From positions 80,564 to 94,826 of the forward strand of contig BEXV01001053.1 of NCBI GenBank assembly GCA_003118195.1: a DNA stretch of 14,263 nt, given 5' to 3'. The stretch comes from Hemicentrotus pulcherrimus. Lineage: Eukaryota; Echinodermata; Echinoidea; Camarodonta; Strongylocentrotidae. A program made the translations under genes and the position numbers. A model generated the notes under the pieces. The model made no database searches. It was not told the origin of the DNA and was given only the letters and a program-made list of their open reading frames with translations. Of the stretch, positions 1 to 6,629 are shown piece after piece. Position 1 is the first letter of the stretch. Every line of letters starts with the position of its first letter.

Positions 1-14
1 GGGGGGGGGGGGGG
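1..14. repeat. Poly-G run at the window edge
   Basis: Fourteen consecutive G residues begin the window, followed by T and then ordinary sequence. A run this long at an edge may be a real poly-G/poly-C microsatellite. It may also be a sequencing or assembly boundary artefact, since homopolymers often end contigs. Similar but shorter G runs occur at 434-442 and 1382-1393, so G tracts do belong to this locus. Confidence 0.8.
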
Positions 15-619
15 TGGAGTCTATTTGGTAGCTTGTCACCACTTGGGCCAGTATACATCATCACTAAAAGTCCCCTACACACGCCTTTTTGACATATATG
101 TAATGAACTTAATGAAGTGAGACTATACTATGATGTAATAAGAGATGATCATTTTGTTGAATATGAACAGGGTTTATTATTATGTAATATTAGTGAATCA
201 TGCAGCATAATTCTGCCTTTGGCTAGCTACACTCTGGCCCGTACTACTAGTGAATGCATAGTTCCTACATGTACATGCAGTAGGTCAATTAGGGTTTAAT
301 AAATGACCTAATAGTACAAGTTGTGATCCTAGATGCCTTGCAGTGTTATTTCGCTTTTACATCTGAGTTTGTTTGTGTGTATGTTCATGTCTGTACTGGT
401 ATTTTTGTTTGTTTGTTTGTGTTTTTTTTTTTTGGGGGGGGGTATTTGTTTTGCTCTTCAACTTGTCTCTTTTGGTTATTCATCCTACAGAATGTATGCA
501 AGTTAGTTATTCAAGAATGGGATATGTTAATTTGTCTCAATTTTCCTTCTTTCTCCTACAGTAATGGATAAATAATTGCAAGTGGATGACTCATAGACAG
601 ATGTTTCTTTTATGTCCAG
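15..619 (+). other. Probable intron tail upstream of the candidate terminal exon
   Basis: No convincing coding sequence is visible here. The stretch 350-561 is rich in T and pyrimidines and contains three successive acceptor-like sites: AG at 489-490 (after TTATTCATCCTAC), AG at 560-561 (after CCTTCTTTCTCCTAC) and AG at 618-619. The 490 acceptor would open a short frame ending at TAA 569-571. The 561 acceptor meets stop codons in every frame almost at once. The 619 acceptor leads into the best exon candidate. I infer an intron 3' end with possible alternative acceptors. Low-complexity blocks are the GTTT repeats near 405-420 and the T12G9 tract at 422-442. Confidence 0.35.
422..442 (+). repeat. 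T12G9 homopolymer junction
   Basis: Twelve T residues (422-433) run directly into nine G residues (434-442), preceded by GTTT units from about 405. It is a low-complexity tract inside the probable intron. Short plus-strand reading frames across it (products rich in Phe, Val, Leu and Gly) are artefacts of the repeat. Confidence 0.85.
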
Positions 620-697
620 GCAAGGTTCCGACTCACCTCCTATGAACCATATTTCTACCTCACTCAACCTTACTCCAGGATAAAACCTGCATGGTGA
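620..697 (+). CDS. Candidate 3'-terminal coding exon (partial gene, unidentified)
   Basis: Seen: a pyrimidine-rich acceptor (TTTCTTTTATGTCCAG, AG at 618-619) precedes a frame of 25 codons ending at TGA 695-697. In phase 0 the product begins ARFRLT and ends SYEPYFYLTQPYSRIKPAW, an aromatic and proline-rich tail that looks like a folded-protein terminus more than random AT-rich translation. AATAAA follows 84 bases after the stop. Known: a terminal exon with a stop and a nearby poly(A) signal is ordinary animal gene structure. Inferred: this is the last exon of a plus-strand gene whose upstream exons lie left of the window. The frame one base later is also open for 20 codons (ending GSDSPPMNHISTSLNLTPG, TAA 681-683), so the phase is not settled. 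I do not recognise the protein family. The whole call could be chance. Confidence 0.35.
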   Translation, partial: ARFRLTSYEPYFYLTQPYSRIKPAW

Positions 698-805
698 TTA
701 ATTACCACATGTGTGCAAGGGATAATACTTTATTCTAAAGGAAACTTGAAGATGCTTGAACAATTAGTATATCCATGGAAAATAAAGAAATATGTGTGAG
801 GTAAA
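698..805 (+). other. Candidate 3' UTR and poly(A) region
   Basis: This stretch runs from the stop codon at 695-697 to just beyond a canonical AATAAA. It has no strong splice donor. It ends where cleavage would be expected, about 10-25 bases past the hexamer, followed by GT-rich sequence (TGTGTGAG, then TTCTGTGCTGGTTTGGTG at about 810-827) of the kind that binds cleavage-stimulation factor. The UTR is short at roughly 105 bases. The call depends on the exon at 620-697 being real. Confidence 0.35.
781..786 (+). terminator. AATAAA polyadenylation signal
   Basis: A canonical AATAAA hexamer lies 84 bases after the candidate stop codon and is followed by a GT-rich downstream region. AATAAA is common by chance in AT-rich DNA (others occur at 4649-4654 and 13132-13137). 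The support is its position relative to the exon and the downstream GT tract. Confidence 0.45.
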
Positions 806-1185
806 TGCATTCTGTGCTGGTTTGGTGCAGGGTAGGTTTGAATTAATAATCCAGGAATTGACCATAGAAATGACCCTACCTTATATGATCAAGAATGAAA
901 TCAACATATGGTTCGCCAGTTGCTACGAGTATCATGCAAGTGAATTGACCAACAGGCATGCCACACATGTCCCATCCTCTACTGTACACTGCCCATCTCT
1001 GGCCCGTGAATATATTCATTCTTAACTCGTACATTGTCTGGTGTCCCTTGGAACTGTAGGACAACAAAAAAAATTGCCTTGACCTGCTGCATAATTTTCC
1101 TTTTTCCCTCTCTCTGCTGTGTTCCATCTCCATTGATTAGCGAGGGAAAGGTGGGATGGACACTCATGAATATTCCAGTGGGCAG

Positions 1186-1274
1186 GCCTTGCCTTGCCTT
1201 CGCTGCCTTGCCTTGCCTGGCATGGCCTGGCTTGGTAGATACTGGCCTGGATGAGAGAGAGAGAGATCAGGCCA
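1186..1274. repeat. CCTTG/CCTGG degenerate repeats and hairpin with a GA loop
   Basis: From about 1186 the pentamer CCTTG and variants (CCTGG, GCCTGG) recur several times up to 1235. Next, TGGCCTGGAT (1243-1252) pairs with ATCAGGCCA (1266-1274) apart from one bulged base, across a GAGAGAGAGA loop. This would extrude as a small hairpin. It is a local slippage-type repeat with no coding value. Confidence 0.6.
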
Positions 1275-1293
1275 GGGCATTAGTGATTAGATT

Positions 1294-1313
1294 CACTCAC
1301 TCACTCACTCACT
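1294..1313 (+). repeat. (CACT)5 microsatellite
   Basis: Five exact tandem copies of CACT. Confidence 0.9.
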
Positions 1314-1381
1314 ATGTTAATAGCTTTCAAAGGCCATTGCGTCCACTTCCAAGTCATACATGTATAGTGGATTGTATTGGA

Positions 1382-1393
1382 GGGGGGGGGGGG
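1382..1393 (+). repeat. G12 homopolymer
   Basis: Twelve consecutive G residues, preceded by GGA. Confidence 0.9.
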
Positions 1394-1464
1394 CATAAAG
1401 AAATTTGTTGAAGGGATGCTGAAGAATTGATCATATTTTATACATTTTCTACTAGTGATGCTAA

Positions 1465-1550
1465 TAATATTGATGATGATTATTATTATTTAAATGCGCT
1501 AAAAACAAAAAGTACTATAGCACTTTTTCAAAGTTACCAGATTGTGACGA
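1465..1550. repeat. Possible dispersed-repeat fragment with AT-trinucleotides and a stem-loop
   Basis: A GATGATGATT/ATTATTATT tract leads into AAATGCGCTAAAAAC and a stem-loop with arms AAAAAGT (1507-1513) and ACTTTTT (1522-1528). An ATT-repeat followed by a GCGCT-type palindrome and an inverted CTTTTT/AAAAAG pair resembles abundant short dispersed repeats of marine invertebrate genomes. That is from general recall, with no search behind it. GCGCT recurs on the plus strand near 13909 in a similar AT-rich setting. Confidence 0.3.
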
Positions 1551-2253
1551 TTCTCTTTAAGTCCAACCAGTATTAAACACTAAAGGCTACTTTTAAGGAG
1601 TGTATGTACAACAGACAATGTAGTCCTACGGTGCGCACATATTCTACATGTACATGTATGTGTAATTAATCTTTATTTTCAACTTGTATAGAAGGAAATA
1701 CAGTATTTCTTTTCATAAAAACTCTCATTCCTTAACTTTCAAACAATATGTTAGAATTTCTATTTCAGTATGAGGAAAATTCTCATATGGTATGTAGATG
1801 GTATGGATATCAATCCATCAAAGACAAAACAAAAACCTAGCAGTAAATGAGAAATTGAAGGGTTGGTCATAATGGCAGAAATTCAAAGAGATTTAGCTGT
1901 ATGGGCCTTGTACTTCTTATTTGCCTTTTTGAAGGAATGGCAGGCAATCTGCTTTCCACCACCCCTTATTCAATGAAGGCTCATTGAAATGTGTAGCAGT
2001 ACAAACTGCATTGAATGAGATAAGCTTGGCATGCTTAACATTTCTTTACCTTACAAGACACAAATCAGGAAGTATGAGTATATTAGGGATGTTAGACGCT
2101 CACGCTGCAATCCTGAAATCGAGCCATCAATGTGCGTACGAGCCAAAAGTGATTGTAGTTGAAATAAAACATGCAATCTTAAAAAATTCATTAAAAATCA
2201 AAATGAGCAGGACAGAACTAATTGATTAAGAATTACCGTAGATTAAAGTTGTA

Positions 2254-2267
2254 TTCCAATATTGGAA
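2254..2267. promoter_or_regulatory. 14-bp perfect palindrome with inverted CCAAT boxes
   Basis: TTCCAATATTGGAA equals its own reverse complement and places two CCAAT pentamers back to back. CCAAT is the NF-Y recognition core. A second such pair, GCCAATTGGC, lies 67 bases further on at 2334-2343. Binding is inferred only, and no core promoter or transcript start is recognisable nearby. Confidence 0.35.
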
Positions 2268-2333
2268 GCATTTTCTTCACAAGTAGAATCGTAGAATTAT
2301 TCAAAATATGGCAGTAAAGATGAGCTCTAATTC

Positions 2334-2343
2334 GCCAATTGGC
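2334..2343. promoter_or_regulatory. GCCAATTGGC palindrome (inverted CCAAT pair)
   Basis: A perfect 10-bp palindrome carrying CCAAT on both strands, 67 bases downstream of the similar palindrome at 2254-2267. Their shared neighbourhood is CpG-rich. A regulatory role is inference. Confidence 0.3.
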
Positions 2344-2435
2344 CCTTTGCAAGCGTTTGAAACGCATTGCGGCAGCGATGGCACTGCTTTTCTGTGACTC
2401 TCTGAAAAACTGCGTATGTTTACATCGAAATCTAG

Positions 2436-2452
2436 AGGTGATCCCGGGGTCA
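2436..2452 (+). promoter_or_regulatory. DR5-like nuclear-receptor motif (imperfect half-sites)
   Basis: AGGTGA, five bases (TCCCG), then GGGTCA form a direct repeat spaced by five. Both hexamers fit the relaxed RGKTSA half-site. It overlaps an imperfect palindrome centred on CCCGGG. A better example of the same architecture is at 6784-6800. No functional evidence exists here. Confidence 0.25.
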
Positions 2453-2871
2453 CACAAAGCCCAAATTTTGACATATTATTTATGAAACTGAGAAAAGAAT
2501 CCATACGCGTTTGACTTTGTTGCCTACCCCGTAGTTTTAATATATTTGAGCAGTAAAAAAAAAGTTCCAATTTATAGCGATCTTTTTCTCATAAAAATGA
2601 TTTTTTTGCAAAAGTCAAGGTTAGTATATTTATAAGTGATATTCAAGCTATCTTGAAGCCAAAAATCTAAGGGAAATTCATTTAGGATCAGGTTTAGATA
2701 ATCACAAACTTCCGATGTATACTACCCAAGACTGAACAACCGTAAGTCTTGCCACTCGCCCTCAACCCCTGGTGATTCTGTGCTGAACACGTACGGACCG
2801 AACAAAATATTTGCAGCTAGAAACTACTTTCCATGGATAAATTGAGAATTTTGATCGACTACAAACATTGA

Positions 2872-3227
2872 ATGAAAGTTTTTCATAATTAAAGACTCCA
2901 TAATTAAAGCAATAACTCGTTATTTATTATAGAAAAAGAAGTTGAAATGTTGAATGTGTGTACGAGTGAAATGCCGGGAGAAAGTATGAATGAAGGAAGA
3001 GCGTGATGTTATCATGAAGCCACAAAGGCCACGTGCACGCACGTGGAAATTTCTATCGTAAGCGCTGGCATGTGGCTCTTATTCTAAGTGTACAAACTCC
3101 CTCTTTTAAAAAGATGAATTGCTATGAAGAAATGCTAGAAATTATTAAAACAGTGTTTCAAGGGAAATTACGTAGAAATAAGCACTTCTAGTGACTCAGC
3201 TGTAATTTTAAATATACAGGCGTTATT
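2872..3227 (+). repeat. 356-bp tandem duplication, copy 1
   Basis: This unit begins ATGAAAGTTTTTCATAATTA and ends GGCGTTATT, abutting copy 2 with no spacer. By hand alignment the copies differ at about 14 positions plus one 4-bp indel, roughly 96% identity. The unit opens with a small internal repeat of ATAATTAAAG. It contains an inverted pair of CACGTG E-boxes at 3029-3046 and AGCGCTGGC near 3061. A tiny frame inside copy 1 (MLNVCTSE...) is cut by TGA in copy 2, so the unit is not protein coding. It is best read as a recent local segmental duplication. Confidence 0.92.
3029..3046. promoter_or_regulatory. Inverted E-box pair (CACGTG) in copy 1 of the tandem repeat
   Basis: CCACGTGC and GCACGTGG form 8-bp inverted arms separated by AC. 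Each arm contains CACGTG (3030-3035 and 3040-3045), the core bound by bHLH-Zip factors such as Myc/Max and USF. The second core is lost in copy 2. Function is inferred from motif only. Confidence 0.35.
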
Positions 3228-3587
3228 ATGAAAGTTTTTCATAATTAAAGACTCTATAATTAAAGCAATAACTCGTTATTTATTATAGAAAAAGAAGTTG
3301 AAATGTTGAATGTGTGAACGAGTGAAATGCCGGGAGAAAGTATGAATGAAGGAAGAGCGTGATGTTGTTATGAAGCCACAAAGGCCACGTGCGCACTCAT
3401 GGAAATTACTATCGTAAGCGCCGGCATGTGGCTCTTATTCTAAGTGTACAAACTCCCTCTTTTAAAAAGATGAAGTACGTGCTATGAAGAAATGCTAGAA
3501 ATTATTAAAACAGTGTTTCAAGGGAAATTACGTAGAAATGAGCACTTCTAGTGACTCAGCTGTAATTGTAAATATACAGGTGTTATT
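3228..3587 (+). repeat. 360-bp tandem duplication, copy 2
   Basis: Head-to-tail second copy of the unit at 2872-3227. It carries a 4-bp insertion near 3477 (GAAGTACGTGC versus GAATTGC) and scattered substitutions. The largest cluster of changes falls in the E-box palindrome, where only the left CACGTG (3386-3391) survives. The copy ends at TGTTATT, after which similarity stops abruptly. No third copy is seen on either side. Confidence 0.92.
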
Positions 3588-3897
3588 CTGCTGATACATT
3601 TGTAACATTACAAGAGGTTTTCTGGACATTTACTATATTTGTTTTCCTTTATCAAAAAGCAATTTCACATGTACTTGGAATTGATATATTTTTCCACCAT
3701 GACTGCCAGAATTTTAATCCAGGCTTACATTGAAATATCATCTTATATTTGTATTGCTATTTATTTGTACCAGGTATTGATATCAGCAATTGTACTTCAA
3801 GCTTTGGAAACTTTACTTGAAAATCATTCAAAGATCTTCAAATTCAATTTTTTTCAGGAAACTTTTTTTCCTTTTTTTTTTCTTTGTTTTTCTGTTC

Positions 3898-3911
3898 GTT
3901 GCCATGGCAAC
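3898..3911. promoter_or_regulatory. Perfect X-box (RFX) palindrome
   Basis: GTTGCCATGGCAAC is a perfect 14-bp palindrome and an exact match to the RFX consensus GTNRCC-N(0-3)-RGYAAC with a 2-base spacer. RFX factors bind X-boxes, commonly upstream of ciliary genes. No promoter or cilium gene is identifiable here, so occupancy is speculative. A repeat-family origin is equally plausible. Confidence 0.5.
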
Positions 3912-4047
3912 CTTATATTTAAATTTCAATTATGTTGTGGAAAGATGTACCTGCCATCATCTTGGAATGCAAAATGTTTTGAGTAGCAATTTGATCTGGA
4001 AAGTAAATATATTACTTTTGAAATATTTTCTTTCATTTTCTGTTTTG

Positions 4048-4061
4048 TTTCCATGGCAACA
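4048..4061. promoter_or_regulatory. Near-perfect X-box palindrome, second copy
   Basis: GTTTCCATGGCAAC differs by one base from the palindrome at 3898-3911 and keeps the 3' half GGCAAC intact. It sits in the second degenerate repeat unit, 150 bases downstream. Confidence 0.4.
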
Positions 4062-4501
4062 ATATATTTCATTTCAAGGTTTCTCTTAAAAATTTTGATA
4101 GAAAGAAAATAATGAAAACAGTTCTGTAGAAAATGTTGAGAAACAAGATATATATTTTGAGATATGGCAAATCAAACAATGCTTGCAATGTTGAGGTATG
4201 TACTCTTTACTATGTACTTAAATTACACTCGGTGCCATGCTTACATGGTTAATGCCTATGCAAAAACTTCAGGAAATACCCATAAATAAAAATATTAAAA
4301 AATTAATATCTCGAGAATCGACGTATATTTTGACTCCATTTTTTTTCCATATTGAATGATAAATTGTGTTCTCCAAATACGGTGCACAATTGTCATGATT
4401 TAATGGACTTCAATTTTTAGTCTAACATCCCTAAGTATATGTCGTAGCAGTAGATTGGTTTACTAACATATTCATGTTCATGGATTTTGTTTTTTTACTT
4501 G

Positions 4502-4649
4502 TTGCTACATTGGGCAAGCCTTCAGGTTGTCAGGAACAACCTTTGTTAAAGAAATATACATACAATTTGAGTATGTTTTATGCATACTTTTTAAAAATTG
4601 GGTGTTCTTGACAACCTGTGACTAACCCGAGGCTTGCCTGACATAGCAA
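4502..4649. mobile_element. Small fold-back/MITE-like inverted repeat
   Basis: The left arm 4502-4540 (TTGCTACATTGGGCAAGCCT, then CAGGTTGTCAGGAACA) matches the reverse complement of 4602-4649, which reads TTGCTATGTCAGGCAAGCCT and then, after about 8 extra bases, CAGGTTGTCAAGAACA. The loop is about 60 bases and contains a second small stem, AGTATG/CATACT (4570-4588). There is no coding capacity. Flanking target duplications are not clear. I infer a short non-autonomous DNA element or hairpin repeat. Confidence 0.6.
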
Positions 4650-5059
4650 TAAATAAAGTTTACAGACTGGATTTCAAGTATTGTAGTGCATTCATTACTA
4701 ACAGGACGATACATCATCACTAGGTCCACAGGAAAGAAACAGCCATAAATTGGAATTGTGAGCAGGAAAAAAATTATAAAAACAATTTTGGGGGCTACTT
4801 TTCAAGCTTGCTTGCATAAAAATAATATAATTTAATTTGTTTTGCATTGAACTCTATGCAAAATTTGGGGGGCTCTTTTATGACTTTTGTGGGCTCTTTT
4901 GGCTGTTTCGGGGCTACTTTGCCCCTAGCCCTGTGTATTTTCCCCTGTATGTTAGTAAATGGGTCTACTGGTGGATACAACTCTGTGATGCCATTCATAC
5001 TAGTCCTACACGTTTAACTCTGCTATGGCAGGGTTTTTTAAAAGGTGATTAGTCACATC
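4650..5059. other. Non-coding stretch with a GGGGCTMCTTT motif block
   Basis: No supported gene is present. Frames are open on both strands over 4795-5052 because the internal repeat lacks stop codons. The minus-strand product contains APKQPKEPTKVIKEPPK, a Lys/Pro/Glu repeat that simply mirrors the DNA repeat. Confidence 0.45.
4790..4925 (+). repeat. Four copies of GGGGCTMCTTT and a terminal hairpin
   Basis: Copies lie at 4790-4802 (GGGGGCTACTTTT), 4867-4879 (GGGGGGCTCTTTT), 4890-4900 (TGGGCTCTTTT) and 4910-4920 (GGGGCTACTTT). The last begins a hairpin, GGGGC-TACTTT-GCCCC (4910-4925). Spacing is irregular, so this is a degenerate short repeat and not a regular satellite. Confidence 0.55.
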
Positions 5060-5174
5060 GTGTGTGAACAGGGCCTTGGGAGAGGAAACTGAATCCTATC
5101 CTTGGTGAAATGGGTCAGATCCGACAACCTCCATCCAATCATTAACCTATACCACATAAGCTAGGTTCACACAC
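5060..5174. repeat. Short inverted repeat GTGTGTGAAC/GTTCACACAC
   Basis: GTGTGTGAAC (5060-5069) and GTTCACACAC (5165-5174) are exact inverted repeats about 95 bases apart. The right arm also starts a tight hairpin, ACACAC-TACT-GTGTGT (5169-5184). It may be the terminal repeat of a small element. The arms are short and no target duplication is visible. Confidence 0.4.
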
Positions 5175-6540
5175 TACTGTGTGTAGTTTTAGATTTTAAG
5201 TTTGTGCGAAACCCCAAAGTCATAAACAATGATCCACTAACTACGACAAGAGTCCACACGGGACCGAAACAAGGAGTATTCAAAGTTAACCACATGCCGG
5301 GGAAAGCATTCATTTTAACTGCAAGCTGGTGTAACCTCAAATATACTTACGACACGTCTGCATGGCATATTACTTTGAGTGAGATAACCCCTTACTTCTC
5401 GTATTTATTGCGCTAACTTTAAGATATCTCATGGTCTATAACTTTTAAAACTTAAGGTTTAAAACCACAGATTTATCCACATGGTCCCTTACAGATAACT
5501 TTGTAGTTTAAAACCATGACCTAAAGAAGTTTAATGGACTGTCATGTAAACCTCACTATTTATCAGATTATGACCAGGGAAGTCAAATTCATCATTGTAA
5601 TTCACTCCTTGATGAAATTTCCTACATATTTGTAGTGCTCATTACCATGGCTGTAGTCACCACTGATCTTGTTAAGTGTTACTTGAGGTTATCTTTATTT
5701 AGATACAGCATGATCTTTTCAACCTTTGTCATATCACATTATGTAGGTGTCTATGACATTCTATGACATGTTCAGTTTGGTGATGGAATTCCATTTTCAA
5801 CTATGATTTTTATTTTGGTGTATATCATCATTATTTTATGACAGTATAATGGACACTTACATTTTACTTTGGGTCTATTGTTCTAACATGGACAAACCTT
5901 GAAAAGTGCCAAATGATATGTTCATCAATGATCTTTTTTGTTTCCCCATTCTAGACCAGCTTTGAGGGCAGCTGCTTAATAATAATGATGATACATGTAC
6001 TAGTATCTATATATAAGGGCTGCATGTATATTTATTGTTAGTAATTTTTAACAATTTTTGAGAAATATATTTGAAGAAAGTAGGAATTGAAATAGAACAG
6101 GGAAAAATTTATTTAATGTGTCTAGACAAGACCAGTTTATACTGTTATTAAACCACAGAACATTTTTTTCTAACTCGTGTAGCAACAAGTTCAATCTAAA
6201 AGTACGCCACCCCGCCCATTAGCATCGTACTGTTCACCCTCTATGGGGGCTCTTCCCGTCCTCTTCATGTCTTCTCTGAATTTGTCAAACTGATAATGTT
6301 TATACCACAAAACCAGTGTCTGCACGATACCAAATTAAATGAGTGATATCCCATTGTCAGGCCGGTAGAGAGAAATACTTATCATATCACCCAGGGTCAA
6401 AAGGTCGGGAGGCAATTTCGAAAGCAGCTTTCATTATGTTTCATTTTAGAAAGGAAATGAATTTTGAGAGCGTAGAGAGTGCTTGGTTTAACCCCAGTGG
6501 CACGCCATGTACAAGTTGTTATTTCCACCTTTTTTTATTT
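5175..6540. other. Gene-free stretch
   Basis: I see no exon with convincing splice sites. Frames at 5204-5416 and 6343-6630 (plus) translate to unrecognised sequences. A minus-strand donor-like site (GTAAGT) at 5345-5350 has no open frame feeding it. Minor repeats are a tandem TCTATGACAT pair (5751-5770), two GTTTAAAACCA copies (about 5457 and 5507) and TACATGTA at 5992. Confidence 0.5.
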
Positions 6541-6549
6541 ATTAAGAAT

Positions 6550-6620
6550 GAGAGAGGGTTAGCTCAGGGGTACGGTTTCTGCTCGCCCACTGGTTCTGAG
6601 AATCGTAAAAGTGTAGATTC
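6550..6620 (+). mobile_element. Possible tRNA-derived SINE head (degraded)
   Basis: TTAGCTCAGGGG (6559-6570) is a good box A-like sequence, and GGTTCTGAGAATC (6592-6604) resembles box B with an inserted base. The spacing of about 33 bases is right for an internal RNA polymerase III promoter. The intervening arms do not fold into a convincing cloverleaf, so an intact tRNA is excluded. A SINE relic is inferred, and chance similarity is possible. Confidence 0.22.
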
Positions 6621-6629
6621 TGTGGAATG

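Larger units (their letters stand above)
806..2230. other. Intergenic or intronic DNA with simple repeats
   Basis: No exon supported by splice sites or a recognisable product is visible here. The longest frame (1034-1411, plus) crosses CCTTG, GAGA, CACT and poly-G repeats, which lack stop codons by composition, and its product is low complexity. The opposite strand is also open over 876-1133, as expected for compositionally biased DNA. The segment holds a degenerate CCTTG tract at about 1186-1235, a GA-loop hairpin at 1243-1274, (CACT)5, G12, ATT repeats at about 1480-1490 and TACATGTA copies at 1357, 1645 and 1651. Confidence 0.6.
2231..2871. other. CpG-richer unique segment with several palindromes
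   Basis: This stretch holds no supported gene. Minus-strand frames of 74 and 89 codons (2233-2457 and 2301-2570) overlap each other in different frames and match nothing I recognise. The part at about 2330-2530 is visibly richer in CpG and higher in complexity than its surroundings (it contains CCCGGG and ACGCGT). Inverted structures include TTCCAATATTGGAA, GCCAATTGGC, GCGTTT-G-AAACGC (2353-2365) and a hairpin with arms CAAGACT/AGTCTTG (2727-2733 and 2745-2751, 11-base loop). It could be an old transposon fragment or a regulatory region. Confidence 0.4.
3880..4078 (+). repeat. Degenerate direct repeat around two X-box palindromes
   Basis: Two segments about 150 bases apart (roughly 3883-3930 and 4033-4078) share the order TTTTCTGTT, a GTTKCCATGGCAAC core, then TATATTT-A-TTCAA. 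Similarity is good over about 45 bases and fades outside. This suggests an old duplication or two insertions of one dispersed repeat family carrying an RFX-type site. Confidence 0.5.
3588..4501. other. AT-rich DNA without a supported gene
   Basis: Overlapping plus-strand frames at 3639-3986 and 3790-4089 are Phe/Leu/Ile-rich translations of T-rich DNA. They overlap in different frames and have no homology I recognise. The region holds long T tracts (for example 3847-3853 and 3864-3890), the two X-box repeats described separately, and a possible donor AG|GTATGT at about 4194-4201. The frame upstream of that donor stops just before it. Confidence 0.5.

Noticed and set aside
1034..1411. 125-codon plus-strand frame, the longest in the window
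   Set aside because: It runs through CCTTG, GAGA, CACT and poly-G repeats, which contain few stop codons. The product is low complexity and no splice or promoter context supports it.
2945..3004. Small frame MLNVCTSEMPGES... at the same place in both tandem copies
   Set aside because: Copy 2 has TGA in place of the fifth codon, so the frame is not maintained.
2872..3587. CRISPR-like or satellite array
   Set aside because: Only two long, directly abutting copies exist, with no short regular repeats and unique spacers. This is a simple tandem duplication in animal DNA.
3639..4089. Overlapping 115- and 99-codon plus-strand frames with hydrophobic, membrane-like products
   Set aside because: T-rich DNA gives Phe/Leu/Ile-rich translation automatically. 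The two frames overlap in different phases and neither resembles a known protein.
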